A DNA stretch of 64,000 nucleotides, from contig MU626338.1 in the NCBI GenBank assembly GCA_025603075.1, positions 27,271 to 91,270 on the forward strand. The letters are read 5' to 3'. Within the stretch, counting starts at the first letter, position 1, and every line of letters starts with the position of its first letter. This document shows positions 11,324 through 23,642 of this stretch, piece after piece. The position numbers were made by a program, and so were the translations under genes. The DNA comes from Neoconidiobolus thromboides FSU 785 (lineage: Eukaryota; Entomophthoromycota; Entomophthoromycetes; Entomophthorales; Neoconidiobolaceae). The notes under the pieces were generated by a model. The model was not told the DNA's origin. It ran no database searches and saw only the letters and a program-made list of their open reading frames with translations.

Positions 11324-13014
11324 ATGAACGAAAAAGAAAATTTATTTCAAACTTTAGTTCAAAGGTAAGCTAACTTTTTCAACTCAATTGAATTTAACTA
11401 AATAAAAAAGAACGGAAGTATATAAAAAATTAGCGAGTTCAAAAATAAACCAAGAGTGGAAATTAAAACTGGATGCATTTTTACAACAGGCTGAACTGTT
11501 TAAAGATAATGAGTTTGAGGTAAATAAAATAGTGACTATGCAGAAAAGTTCTAAAGAATGATTTAGAGTAAAGCTAACGCTTTATTTAATCAACTAAAAC
11601 TAGAAGAGATAAATAATAAACAGATAAAGATAATAATTAATTTGAAAAAGTTAATTTATAAACTACAAAAATCAAAATTGATAGACCGAGGCACAATTAC
11701 AAAGGTATTTTACTAAAGCAATCTTAATGATAAATGATTTAATATTTTATCTAGGATCAAGGTTTGATAAATCATATTTATTTAAAAATAAAGATTAAAA
11801 TTAATTAAAAGATGATAATAAAACTGAATCATATAAGATTGAGCCATATAGTTTATACTTAAAAACAGGGAATGTAAAGTTATTTTCAAGTATCAATAAG
11901 ATACCAATCAGTTATGAATTACGTAAGATTAAACGATTCCTCTAATTTAAGCAGTTACTAACAAGTACTAGCTAATAAAGTACAAAAGTTAAGCTTGTTA
12001 CCATCTCAAAATAAAAAGGCTGCCCCCTTAAGTAAAATATTAACAAAGAATCCAGGCTCCCTTAATTTTGATATTAACGATCTCATAGAAGTAAAGAAAG
12101 GTAACTGATGGTATTATAATTTATGTTAATTTGTTTATATTTTATTTTAGTTTCAGCTATTATGGCTAGTCCTTATAATAGTATCGGACCTTCTTATGAC
12201 TCTGGAAATAGTTACATAGATGTGAATGATACTAATCTAATTGCAAGTGCACCGAATGGTATTCAATCATAAATTATCCATATTAATTTAATAAACTAAT
12301 AACTTTTAGATAAAAAAGAAGAATATGACTTTTTGAAATTAGAAGGGATTGATCCGGACTTTTTATTAAATGGTATTGAACAGCCAATTGAATGCAATGG
12401 CGCTATTAAAAAACAGATAAACGATGAAGAAAATTTTAATATTGACAAGTTGACTCAAATTATTAATGAAAGCTCAATTGATAATATAAAACAAAGCGTA
12501 CAAAGTATAATACAAGGAAATGAAACGACGTCCAAAAAAAATAAAATAAGAGATGAAGAAGGCAAAGATTTAATCTCAAGTCTCAAAAGAAAACTAAATG
12601 AAAAAGAAATTGAAGGTAAGTATATTCTTTTAATAAAAATAGTTCAATAATCATATTATTTTAGATAATAAGCTAGAGCCAAATGCTATCTTAGTACAAA
12701 CGCACAAAATGCTTTCAAAATTGAAAGAACTCCAACATATAAGATTAAAATATAAAATAGATCAAGTATCTGAAGAAGAGTATAACTTAGGTATTATTAA
12801 TAATTTAAAGTAACTATTAAATTTATTAACTCTCTTTGAAGCTAAACATTTTAGAACAAAAATAAGTCAATTAGTAGATAAAGTACCACCTAAAGCTTTA
12901 GTGCGACCTACTGCGGTTCAGAAAATGATACAAAATTTTGTTAGTTTTGATTCTAATTATCAAGGTACGCTTAAAGCTTATCAACCTTATACTTTTTTAG
13001 ATCATAAAAAGTAA
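11324..13014 (+). CDS. Unidentified coiled-coil protein, ten exons including a 7-nt microexon
   Basis: Exons: 11324-11364, 11411-11519, 11567-11704, 11755-11761, 11812-11922, 11972-12100, 12151-12258, 12310-12615, 12665-12809, 12855-13014; every phase matches, giving about 417 residues. The N-terminal third is helical and Lys/Glu/Leu-rich (probable coiled coil, residues ~10-95); the middle has conserved-looking stretches LYLKTGNVKLF, KNPGSLNFDINDLI and GPSYDSGNSYIDVNDTNLI; the end has KLKELQHIRLKYK and a YQGTLKAYQPY tail. It looks nuclear, possibly a chromatin-complex subunit, but I cannot name it. An alternative last splice (GTAAGG at 13011, acceptor ending 13057) would replace the stop and extend the protein by a few residues to 13076. 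Confidence 0.7.
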
Positions 13015-13076
13015 GGATAAATTTTGTTTTTTACTATTATAAATTAAATTATTTTAGACATTTAATTAAAAATTAA

Positions 13077-13668
13077 TATTTAAAATTGATTTAGTTTGAT
13101 GGTAAAATTACTACTCTCTTAAATAATAATATTAATAAATTTTTTTATAAACATTATATTATTTTGAGTCAGCTTGAACTCAGCTTTTAGTTAATTTTTC
13201 ACAGATAAATTAATTAATGTAAACTAACGGTTAAACTTTTGACTATAAATTAAAGTTTTGAACTTTATTATAAAGGCATAAATTTAATATGATTAATAAT
13301 AACGAACTAATAAAATTAATAAAAGGAATTGAGATCCGAAATTAGTTTTATTTGAACATATTTTAAAATTGATAATAATTATCATTTTAATGTTGTATTA
13401 TAAAAAATAAATAAAACTAGTTTACTCCTGTTTATTTTAGTCAACGCGATAATTTCAATTTATTTTCGTTTTATTCTTATTACAAATTTCACTATTACTA
13501 GCAAAAACAACAAAAAATTAATTTTAAATGAAGCTCAAATTGTTAAATGTATTGAAGGGTAAATAACGATGCGCATGAAATTGAACCAATCAATTCACAT
13601 TGTAACTATTAATAAGCTTTTAATCAAACAACAGAAAGGGCTGCCTTGGTTAATATAAATAGTCAAAG
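13077..13668. other. Intergenic, AT-rich
   Basis: About 0.6 kb between the unknown gene and the HMG-CoA lyase start. No feature seen. Confidence 0.6.
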
Positions 13669-14749
13669 ATGGTAGCAACAAAGATAATCAGAAATTTATT
13701 TAAAATGACTAGAAGTCAAAGTAGTTATTATAGTAATGTAATAGCTATTCTAAACTAAAAATTAATAAATTAAAAATTAATATTTTTATTCATTAGGTAG
13801 CTACAAAGCCTTTTATTAAAATAGTTGAAGTTGGACCAAGGGATGGTTTACAAAATGAAAAAAAAGTTATACCAACTGAAGTTAAAGTTAATTTAATTAA
13901 TCAGTTATCAAACACAGGTCTTAAGGCTATCGAAGCTACCTCCTTTGTTTCTCCAAAATGGGTGCCACAAGTAATTTCTATTATGTAATATATAGAACAA
14001 AGTATTAAAACTGAATTTAGATGGGTGATAACTTAGAAGTGATGAAAAAAATAAACAAAAAATCCAATGTAGATTATCCTGTATTAACACCAAATCTCAA
14101 AGGTTTACAGAGTGCTATCGAAGCTGGTGCTAAAGAAGTGGCTATTTTTGGAGCTGCTTCTGAGTCTTTTTCGAAGAAAAACATCAACTGTTCAATTGAT
14201 GAAAGTTTAGATAGGTTTAAAGAAGTGATGGAATTGGCTCTTAAAAATAACATTAAAGTTAGAGGGTACGTTTCATGTGTAGTTGGGTGCCCTTATGAAG
14301 GTTATATCCAACCAGAAGCTGTAGTCAAAGTAGCTAAAAAGATGTTAGATATGGGCTGTTATGAGATAAGCTTAGGAGATACCATAGGTGTAGGGACCCC
14401 TGGAACATTTAAAAAGCTTCTTGATGTGGTTACCAAACAAATTCCTATTGAAAAATTAGCTGTTCATTGCCATGATACTTATGGTCAAGCTTTAGCTAAT
14501 ATTCTACTTTCAGTCCAATATGGCATAAGAGTAGTTGATAGTTCAATCAGTGGATTAGGTGGTTGCCCTTATGCTAAAGGTGCTACCGGGAACGTTGCCA
14601 CTGAGGATGTCGTTTATATGCTTGAAGGTATGAACTACGATACTCAAGTAAACTTACCAGAGCTTATTAAAATAGGAGACTATATTAGTAAAGAACTTGG
14701 AAGGCAGCCAGGATCTAAAACTGCTCAAGCTTTAATTAATAAATTATAG
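13669..14749 (+). CDS. HMGCL: Hydroxymethylglutaryl-CoA lyase
   Basis: Cleaves HMG-CoA to acetoacetate and acetyl-CoA, the last step of leucine breakdown, in mitochondria. Three exons: 13669 to about 13731-13736, 13797(or 13801)-13970, 14021-14749; about 320 residues. Hallmarks are [10 protein letters not shown] (catalytic Arg and metal Asp), [38 protein letters not shown] (metal-binding HCHD) and [14 protein letters not shown], whose Cys is the signature active-site-loop cysteine. The N-terminal exon ([19 protein letters not shown]) is basic and hydroxylated, consistent with a mitochondrial targeting peptide. Two nearly equivalent splice choices join exon 1 and exon 2 without changing frame. 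Confidence 0.93.
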
Positions 14750-14918
14750 GTTTTGTTTTGAATGAATAGGTTTTCGAATTTATATTTAAACAGTCACTAT
14801 TTTTAATTTTTTTTTGATATTATTTTGGGCAAACAATTTAGTAATAAAATTAATTTTGCTCAAATAGTGAGTCTATTTTTTGTAATAATTTAGTTTTAGT
14901 TAAGCAGTTTTTTAAAGT

Positions 14919-17900
14919 ATGGAGCAATTAAACGCAGAGCTTACGCTTGACCCTTTTGATTATAATCTATGGTGTCAATTACTAAGTGAAGCACAAGCAG
15001 CTGCCAATGAAGACTTAATACGTAGTACTTATGAAAGGGTGCTCGCTGTATTCCCAAACTCTGTAAGTTTTAAATGAACCATTCTTATTCCTATAACTCA
15101 TTTTTATATTCAAGGTTCAACATTGGTTAGAATACATTGATTTTGAATTAAAGAATAACCAGTTAACCAAAGCAGAAGCTTTATTTACTCGTTGTACTAC
15201 ATCTCTTTGTTCTTTAGCTATATTCAAGCTATACCTTCAGTATATTAGAAGGGCCAATAGTACACGTGAGGGTGTTCCTAAGGGGCCAACAGGACGTAAG
15301 ATTATAATTCAAGCTTTTGAATTTGTTCTTCATCGTGCAGGGTATGATCGGGAAGCAGGGCCAGTATGGTTAGAATATATTGCACTCCTCAAAACGAATG
15401 AGGTTAGTGAACTTATAAGTTTATTAAAAAGAGATATTAAATCAATTAAGTATTTAAAGCTTACAAGTTATTTTAGTTTAAGGGCTTTAATATTAAGTTT
15501 TTTTGATATTAATGATACTTGTTTAATTATTTATTTAAGCTTATTTGTTAAATTGCTTTTGTTTTTTTTAGTCACATAACAGCTGGGAGCAACAGCAATC
15601 TATTGAAAAGATTCGAAGAGTTTATCACCAAGCTGTCTCGATCCCCACCTTATCACTTGATCAAATTTGGAAAGAATATGAATTGTTTGAAAACTCACTT
15701 AATCGTGTTGCAGTAAGCTAACTATTAATTTAAAATATTATCTTTGACATTTATTTAAGGCCAAAAAAATATTAAGTGAACGGTCATCGATTTACAACAA
15801 CTCTAAGGCGGTTCTTAAGGACTTAAAAAATTTCACTGATCAGCTTAAACTTTCACTGAAAACCCCAACGAGGCCACCAATGTGGTCTCCAAATGATATA
15901 AAACTGGTAATACTACTGCTTATCTTTGTTAATTATTTATCTTTGTTGATTAATTATTTATTAATTGAATATACAGGCTGAATTATGGAGAAATTATATT
16001 ATTTGGGAAAAAACAAACCCACTTGGTTATGAATTAGTCGACATGGTTCGTGCTCGTCTTATCTTTGCTTATAATCAAGCAATTATTGCTATGCGCTTCT
16101 ATCCTGAATTTTGGTAAGTTAAACTAATATGATTAGTTTATGGTATTCATTCTTTTCTAGGGTTGATTTTGCAACCTTTTATTTGAGGAATAATAAAAAA
16201 AATGAAGCGTTAGCTGTATTCAAAGCTGCCTCTAAAGCACTTCCAACCAGGTAATTGTTTACATTTTATTTAATATCAATATTGATATCTCTTTTAGCAT
16301 ATTAATCAATGTCACTTATGCTGAGTTTCAAGAAAAGCAAAAGAGAGAAAGTGAAGCGCATGAGATATATAGAGAACTTATAAATAAATTAACTAAGCAA
16401 CTTGAAAATATCAAAGAGAGTTATGAAGCCAAGTTAAAAGAACTAAATGCACCAGATAAGGATGATATATTACTTAAAAGTAGAACAGACGGAGTAGAAA
16501 TTGATGGTGAAACAAAAGAAATGTTAAGAAGAAAAGAAAAGGTAAAAGAAAAGCAAAGACTTGAAATAGAAACTTTAAAGGATGAAGATTTGGACAAAAT
16601 CAAAAGACAAATTACTCTTGTTTGGATCCATTATATGAAATCCGCTAGACGTAGTGAGGTAACTTAGTTGATAATATTAATTAGTTAATTAATTAGTTAA
16701 TTAATTAATTAGGGAGTTAAAGGACTACGTAAAGTTTTTGGAGAAGCCAGAAAATCAGGCAATGTCACTTATCATCTTTTTGTTGATTCAGGTAATTTTA
16801 ATTTAGTATTTTATTAAAAAACTAATTAGTTTATAGCATTAATGGAGTACTACCACCAAGATGATCCAAAAATTCCAGAGAACATTTTTCAATATGGACA
16901 GCGGTTTTTTGCTCAAGAACCTGGATATATTTCACAATACCTTGATTATTTAATGAAGAAAAAGGATACAAATAGTAATCTTTTTTCATTTTTATTTTAT
17001 AGTCTTAATATGTATTAGATACTAGAGCATTATTTGAAAGAAGTATAGAAAATATACCAAAAGACAAAGCGCTTGAGCTATGGGAAAAAATATCAAGTTA
17101 TGAAGCAGATTATGGGGATATTTCTAATTTAGAGAAAATAGAATCACGTATCTTCGGGAGTTACTCATTAAGTAATTGTAATTTTTTGTTTTTTTATTTT
17201 ATCTAACATAATTTCAATAGTCTCTGCTTCAAGCCTATATGCTGAAAGGTTAAGTTATTTAGATATAAATGCAGATTCAGAGCTTGGACCTTTAGGTAAC
17301 TCGATTAATTGGTAAATTATAAATATTTTAATTTTACGTTTTAGACAAAGGAATGACCAGCTTAAAACTAGTATCAAATAATCCTGATGAGATTGCTAGT
17401 GCTATAGGAGCATCGAAGAAAACTTTATTAGACTCAGTAATTTCTGAAGAGTTTGTACGTCCAGATTTTAGTAAATGGACTTCCTATAAACCAAATGCTG
17501 ATGGTACTAGAAATCCTGTTACAATTGCTTCATCATCTGCAATGCCAGCAGCTCAAACTGTAAACCAAACCAATCCCATACAAGCCACTGCACCTATACC
17601 TGTTCCTGCACCTGCACCTGCACCTAGTGCTACATTAGAGCAAATACCCCCACAGGCGCCTGCTCCTTTGACAAACATGATGGGTGCGCCTCAACTCCCA
17701 CCTCAACCTCCAGTTATGCCGCAAAACCCTCCTTTAGATCTTCCACCAGCAGTAGCATACTTTTTATCTCAAATACCCCCACCCAGTGATTTCATGGGTA
17801 CTCGTTTAATAATATACTATAATATGATTTTTACTTATGCTTTTTCAGGTCCTAATATACCTATTGATCGTGTTATAAATATGATTGGAGAAGCAGTTTT

Positions 17901-18228
17901 GAATATTCCACCAGCACCCGATATGCCAGGTAACATGAACCCTAACGCACGTATGCCACCAAACTTTCCGAATCAAATGTCACGTCGCCCAGGCCCACCA
18001 GGAGGGTTTAGAGTAATGTTTCTTTATATGTATATTAATTAATTATTAATATTGTTTAAGCCAAATCAAGGTTTTAGAAATGATCATATGAAACGTATGC
18101 AACCTTCACCCCATACTGGGTTTCCAATGTCTTCAGAAGATCAAAGTAAATATGCCTTATTTGTTTATACTATATATTCATATTTTCTAGATTTTCATCA
18201 TATGCAAAAGAGAAATCGACAAATGTGA
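14919..18228 (+). CDS. RNA14: mRNA 3'-end processing factor Rna14/CstF77 (HAT repeats)
   Basis: Scaffold of cleavage factor IA/CstF, which directs pre-mRNA cleavage and polyadenylation. Fifteen exons with consistent phases give about 830 residues: 14919-15062, 15115-15402, 15572-15712, 15760-15906, 15977-16113, 16161-16250, 16298-16658, 16713-16791, 16837-16974, 17019-17171, 17221-17295, 17345-17797, 17849-18012, 18061-18145, 18191-18228. HAT motifs are plain (VQHWLEYIDFE, PVWLEYIALL, ELWRNYIIWE, LFVDSALMEYY, LWEKISSYEADYGD). After a Pro-rich linker (residues ~600-680, PAPAPAP runs) comes the C-terminal monkeytail-like segment (PSDFMGPNIPIDRVINMI) that binds Rna15/CstF64. The intron 17798-17848 contains no stop and is a multiple of three, so it is invisible in a simple ORF scan. 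A long (169 nt) third intron separates exons 2 and 3. Confidence 0.95.
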
Positions 18229-20643
18229 AGAGAGAGAAGATATCGAAAGGATGGCAATATTTTTATATCATCAACATTGACCGAATGCAAAAAAAGCATT
18301 TTTAGTTTTCTTTAATCTGTTTTTAATAAAGCTATAAATTGTTTTTTATTTTTATTTTTATTTTATGATATCTTGTTATTTTAAAGGCTTACAATGGTTA
18401 TAAATTTTTTTATCATAACGGTATACTTCATTGTTATATTATTTTAAAAATAGACTAATTGTTCGTTTTTCTATCCTTGCCATTTCCTTATCTTGAATAT
18501 TATTTGAAAATACTAAGTTTATGCTTTCTAAGATCTAAAATAATAAATGATAGTTGTAAATCTAAGAACAGTATTTAAATCATTTAATTTAATAAAAATT
18601 GTTATAATTTTATTTAAAAATGAAAAATCTATTTAATACTCAACTAGTCATTAGTTTCAATAAAAACATTAACACTAATCAAATCTATGTAGTTAAGATA
18701 ATATACATTATTTAGTATTTGTGAGAACAAAAAGCCATAAAATTTAATTAAATTTACTTTAAAATAATTTTTTAAATGATTATATAATAAGATATGGGAG
18801 TGTTTTTTTTGACTTCATTATTTTTTCCATTTTTCAAGCGCTATTTAAGCGGAAAATTTGTTAGTAAAATTCTTAAACACAAAAATACATCCCCATATTG
18901 CCATTGTTACTTTTACAATAAACATTAGTGAATAAAACAGAGGTAATTTTCCTCAACTAATATTCAAGTAAAACATCGCTGGTGCTAATTTGAAAACAAT
19001 AAAATTAATTATAAAATTAACAAAGAAGCCAAACGTGATATATTAAATCTACAGGAATGTATCCTTTACTCTAGTATTTTCTAGTATTTAGGGTTTACAA
19101 TTGTAAAAGATAGATAAACAAAATCATATTATTATATTAAATTGTACTTATTAGCAATATTTAAAAAGGTGATACAAGAATTAATATAGAGTAGTTTTAC
19201 TTAACTTTAAAGCTTTATCATAAGATTTTTGTTCCTCAACAAATCAAATCACTTCTTAATATGTTTACTTACCTGTTATTTATCATCTTCTATTCTGTTA
19301 CAAATATTTATACCAAAATATCAGCTAATTTTTTACAATTAAGTACCCATATCTTAAGTAATAAAAGCTTATTAGATTAATAGACCAACTTTCCTTCTTA
19401 TTATTTATGTTGCTAAAAATTATGTTACTGTTAAAAAAATCAGCTTTCTAATTATAGAAATAAATTTATTTACAAAGTTACTAATTAAATTTGTAATATT
19501 ATTATTGGTGTATTTATTGCAACCTTGGAATTTTGATATAAAGTTATCTTGTTATATGTTAGCTTAGAAATAGCTATATAAATCATCGATATCTTTCTTG
19601 TTTAGCGATATGGTAGAAAGATGAGTTAACAAGAATATTGTAGACTATTATTCTGCTCAATTCTTTAGTCGCTATCTTAGTACAATAGGATTGCGTATCC
19701 TATAGTTCGGCTAATCTTAGATGTGACAGATAATCGAACTAGTAATTAATATTAAATTTTGACCTCTCAGATAAAGATATTTGACTAAACTTATTAATCT
19801 CAACTATTAAACTAATAGGTGAATAATAATATATGAAATAGATATTGGAAACCAAGATAACTAAAAGTTTGTATAATTATCATAAGTGTAAATAAGTTCA
19901 AAATCAAAATCTAATATTCTATATCATAAAGTAACTTAAAAACCTTTCTATTTATTCTGATTTATAAATATAGTGCGCTTTTTTATGGTACAGCTTTTCA
20001 ATGTAACATTAGATAATAAAAAAATGAACATGTTATAATTCGTGTTTTTAATGATTTAAAAATTAAAATAATTAATTCAATAGTTTTTGTGTACATGTTT
20101 TGTTTGTAGAAGATATTTTTGAAGAACAAATAGATAAGAACGAATATTTAGAATATGGCTTAGTGATATAGCCATTAAAATAATGTTAAAATAATGTCAA
20201 CATAATATTTTTCGTTAACCATAACATTTATGAAAAAATCTTACAAATCAATAGGATTAATCTAAAGTAATCTTTTACTTTTACACAAATTGAGAACAAG
20301 GCTATAAATAAAAACGAGATTCAGGAATAGAAGGGATAAATTTGAGGAAATTTGTAATATTTTTTACAAATCTGTCTCTTATCTTAATTTTCGGCTTCTA
20401 AATTGAGATTTTCTAATGACGACACCAGTTTCTTTTTAGTTATTCATAATTCGAACTAATTTATCACGTTTTCACAAATACTCAAATACTCGAAAATTGA
20501 AATCAAATACTATTACATCAACTCTAACCAAAATAATATTATATATTAAATAATATTATTATTGGCTAGTATACAATGAGGATATAGTATAAAAGAAATA
20601 TTACATTCTATTTTAATAATTTTTTAAATCACAATTTAAAAAC
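18229..20643. other. Long AT-rich intergenic region with one MITE
   Basis: 2.4 kb between RNA14 and THI5. Contains MITE copy 2 at 18792-18898. I looked upstream of THI5 for the conserved CTGAGA and pyrimidine-sensor segments of a TPP riboswitch and saw none. Confidence 0.6.
18792..18898 (+). mobile_element. MITE-like element, copy 2 (best preserved forward copy)
   Basis: About 107 bp with terminal inverted repeats: left ATATGGGAGTGTTTTTTTT, right (reverse complement) ATATGGGGATGTATTTTTG. Internally TTTTTTCCA and GGAAAATTTG give a second complementary pair, so the whole element can fold into an imperfect hairpin. It encodes nothing. Homologous copies lie at 7678, 21692, 45117, 45426, 51656, 57082, 62783 and 62821. 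Confidence 0.85.
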
Positions 20644-21621
20644 ATGAGTACTGACAAAATCACTTTCTTATTAAACTGGCAAGCTAATCCATACCATGCT
20701 CCAGTATATCTAGCCCAAAAATTAGGTTATTTTGCTGAGGAAGGTATCAAAGTTGCTATTTTAGAACCTTCTGATCCATCCGATGTCACTGAGCTTATTG
20801 GTTCTGGTAAGGTCGATATGGGTCTTAAAGCCATGATTCACACCATTGCTGCAAAGGCAAGGGGCTTCCCAGTTACTTCTTTAGGTACTCTACTTGATGA
20901 ACCATTTACTGGTATCATTCACCTTAAGTCCAAATCTGGTATCACCGAAGATTTCCAATCTTTACGTGGTAAACGCATTGGTTACGTTGGTGAATTTGGT
21001 AAGATCATTATCGATGAACTTACTAAGCACTATGGTATGACCCCAGAAGAGTACACTGCTGTCCGAGTTGGAATGAATGTTTCTGATGCTATTAAACGTG
21101 GTATCATTGATGCTGGTGTTGGTCTTGAAAACGTACAGCAAGTTGAGCTTGAAGAATGGTCTAAAGAACAAGGTCGTGATGCTGATGACGTTGCCATGCT
21201 TAGAATTGATGAGTTAGCCGAATTAGGATGCTGCTGCTTCTGCTCCGTTCTTTACATTGCTAATGATAAATTTATTAAAGAAAATCCAGAAAAGGTAAGA
21301 AAATTCATGAATGCTGTTAGTAAGGCTACTCAATACATGATCAACTCACCACAAAAAGCTTATAATCTCTATACTGAAATCAAACCTATCCTTGGTAATG
21401 ACTTGAACCGTCAAATTTTCCAACGTTCCCGTGTCTACTTCTCTAAAACTTTAGAAAATGTACAAAGAGACTGGACTAAGGTTACTAAGTATGCCAAACG
21501 TCTTGCTGTAGTTGATGAAGATTTTGTACAAAATTGTACTAATGAGTTCCTCCCTCTAGTTGGACAATCAGTCAATGCCCCTGAAGATGCTCTCAGTTCA
21601 GCTGCTTTATTAGCAAAATAA
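20644..21621 (+). CDS. THI5: 4-amino-5-hydroxymethyl-2-methylpyrimidine phosphate synthase (Thi5/Nmt1)
   Basis: Makes the thiamine pyrimidine (HMP-P) from PLP and a histidine of the enzyme itself; in the yeast family this is a single-turnover, iron-dependent suicide reaction. The 325-residue single-exon protein has LKAMIHT with PLP-binding Lys62 and substrate His66, the GSGKVDMG loop, GYVGEFGK phosphate-binding loop, and the iron-binding CCCFC motif at residues 196-200. It aligns with yeast Thi5 almost without gaps, except for a shorter C-terminus. All key residues are intact, so it should be active. It lacks introns and has noticeably stronger codon bias than its neighbours (many GGT/GTC/ACC codons), consistent with high expression. 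No thiamine riboswitch is evident upstream. Confidence 0.97.
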   Translation: MSTDKITFLLNWQANPYHAPVYLAQKLGYFAEEGIKVAILEPSDPSDVTELIGSGKVDMGLKAMIHTIAAKARGFPVTSLGTLLDEPFTGIIHLKSKSGITEDFQSLRGKRIGYVGEFGKIIIDELTKHYGMTPEEYTAVRVGMNVSDAIKRGIIDAGVGLENVQQVELEEWSKEQGRDADDVAMLRIDELAELGCCCFCSVLYIANDKFIKENPEKVRKFMNAVSKATQYMINSPQKAYNLYTEIKPILGNDLNRQIFQRSRVYFSKTLENVQRDWTKVTKYAKRLAVVDEDFVQNCTNEFLPLVGQSVNAPEDALSSAALLAK

Positions 21622-22358
21622 CTTAATACTTAACTTTGAATTGCAATAAAAAAATTAACTTCAAATATTATATTTTTTAATGCATTTAGTCATTTGGGGG
21701 GGTGTTTTATAGTTTCATCACTTTTTCCTTTTTTAATTACTATTTGAGTGGAAAAGCTATTAGTAAAACTCTTAAACAATACATCCCCATTTAATAGTTA
21801 AACTTCTTTCAACACTATTGTGATTTAATATTCGGGATACATAGTAATATTAGTGAATAGGTGAAAAGCATTATTAACAGAATAAATAGTTTATTAGCTT
21901 TGAATTCATAAAATAAAAAATAAAAGTTATAATTATAACCTTTTACTACATTATTTTAAATATATTTCAAAATTTTTTTTATAAGAATGTTTAAAGTTAT
22001 TGAGATAATAAACCAATATTATCATAAATAATGACAACAAAATGTCTGGATTTCGATAAATAGTTTCAATAACAGTTATTAAATAAAATTTGAATAAAGC
22101 TAAATATTATTTGACACAATTTATTATAAACAATATATTGAAGTTTAAATATCAGTCGGATAGATTTTTCATTTATTCAATCCAAATGATTTCGAAATTA
22201 ACTTACATTTTATGTTTGCTAAATGGCACTCTATTAGCCTTTATAGTTATAGTCATTCAGTTCATAAAAGCTGAATGTTCATTCTGAGTTTGGACGAATC
22301 TGAACAAACTTAGGCTCAATCGACATACTATTATTAACATTTAAAAATCTTTGAGTTA
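21622..22358. other. Intergenic with one MITE
   Basis: Region between the convergent THI5 and hydrolase genes. Contains MITE copy 3; a 65-codon open frame at 22090-22287 is hydrophobic and AT-driven and is not called. Confidence 0.55.
21692..21791 (+). mobile_element. MITE-like element, copy 3
   Basis: Same family as 18792-18898: G-rich left end, TTTCATCACTTTTTCC left half, TTTGAGTGGAAAAG core, TTAGTAAAACTCTTAAACA and ACATCCCCAT right end. It lies 70 bp past the THI5 stop codon. Confidence 0.85.
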
Positions 22359-23642
22359 CTAATCTAGATCTAAGTCAGAATCAAAAGCTGGGTTCATTGG
22401 ACTGATAACGGGCTTAGTAAAGACCTTGATGTTGTTGTCTGTCTTAGCTTGATAAGAGCGTATTGCGTAATGAATTAAAGCTACTGACTGTTTAGCCATA
22501 TCATAATAGGAGGTATTAATCTTTGGGTTAAACATACGGACATGTGATTGTATCTCATCCTTCGTTGGATAATTCATAGATGTAAAACACTCTCTTCCGA
22601 TTTGTGGCGTCCCATTAATACCTGGGACATTGACAAAAGTTGAAATTCCACCTTCTGTTGGTGTCTAATATAATATAATATAAAATTAAAATTCTTTAAT
22701 ATGATATTCTCTATACCTCTACATAAAAGCAATGAAATAACGTTTCTTCATTTTCACTCATTTTTTTAACCCTAAAAGTTATTACTTGATTTTACGATTT
22801 TTTTAAATTCTACCTTCTTGCTAGTTCTTTTGGCTTTCCAAGTTCATTAATGAACTCCAAATGATCAGTAACATATTGATAGAATGACCCAATATGGTCT
22901 TTATATAAATAAGCTCCAGCCGCCCCAGCTGCAACCGCTGCAATCGCTAATCCGCCTAAAGCATACTTCATTTTACTATTTCCCGTATCTTTTACTTCTC
23001 TTGTATCTTTTACTTCTCTTGTATCCATTGCTTTTTTAGTAAACTTTGACATAATACTCGTTGCTACTGAAGAAATAGTTGAAGCCTTTGAAGTAGCATG
23101 TCTACTAAACATGTTTTTATTCAGCCCATAAAATGGGGTCTCATACGCGATTATACCTAAAAGTTCTGGAAATGGCTGATAAAGAGAGTCTTTGCTTAAA
23201 TTTGTATCTTGCTTTTCACTTAGATATCTTAAATATGCATCCGAGCCTAAAGTTTTAGAAATACTGTAATCTAATATATATTATATACCTAATAATCCTC
23301 CCATTGAATGCCCTATCATAACAGTTAATAATGGAATATCACCACCAGGCTGAGAGCGACGATGACCTTCAATCCCCTTAAGCCAATCACAAAAACCATC
23401 TATTGCTTTATTTATGCTCCCTTTAGTTTCAAACTGTGGATAAACAGCTATGTTTATATGAGCTTCTGGAATTAAACCGTGTAAACTAGATTTTAGTTGT
23501 TCTGGAAATCCCTTTATGTTGTTTTTGAATTTGTTCAATTGACTTTGTTTAATGTACTTACTTCAAATGTTTGATCTGATCCTCTAAACCCATGAATAAA
23601 GACCAATAAAACTCTCAAACTCTGGTGCTTCTTATTTTCCAT
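22359..23642 (-). CDS. Alpha/beta-hydrolase (DUF676/lipase-like) with one membrane segment
   Basis: Five exons on the minus strand: 23642-23562, 23511-23289, 23246-22814, 22771-22717, 22664-22359; 365 residues with all phases consistent. The start VLLVFIHGFRGSDQTF is the oxyanion/HG motif; GHSMGGLL is the nucleophile elbow with catalytic Ser. These are followed by LLGIIAYETPFYGL, as in fungal DUF676-type serine hydrolases. A short direct repeat (REVKDT twice) and a Gly/Ala-rich transmembrane helix (ALGGLAIAAVAAGAAGAYLY) lie at residues ~200-225, so it is probably membrane-anchored. The tail ends in a strongly acidic SDLDLD. Substrate is unknown; esterase or lipase activity is an inference from the fold. 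Confidence 0.8.

Noticed and set aside
20342-20643. TPP riboswitch upstream of THI5
   Set aside because: Fungal thiamine genes can carry one, but I found neither the CTGAGA box nor the pyrophosphate-sensor half in the leader.
22090-22287. 65-codon hydrophobic open frame, plus strand
   Set aside because: Looks like a membrane protein only because AT-rich DNA gives Ile/Phe/Tyr/Leu codons; no homology recognised and no good start context.
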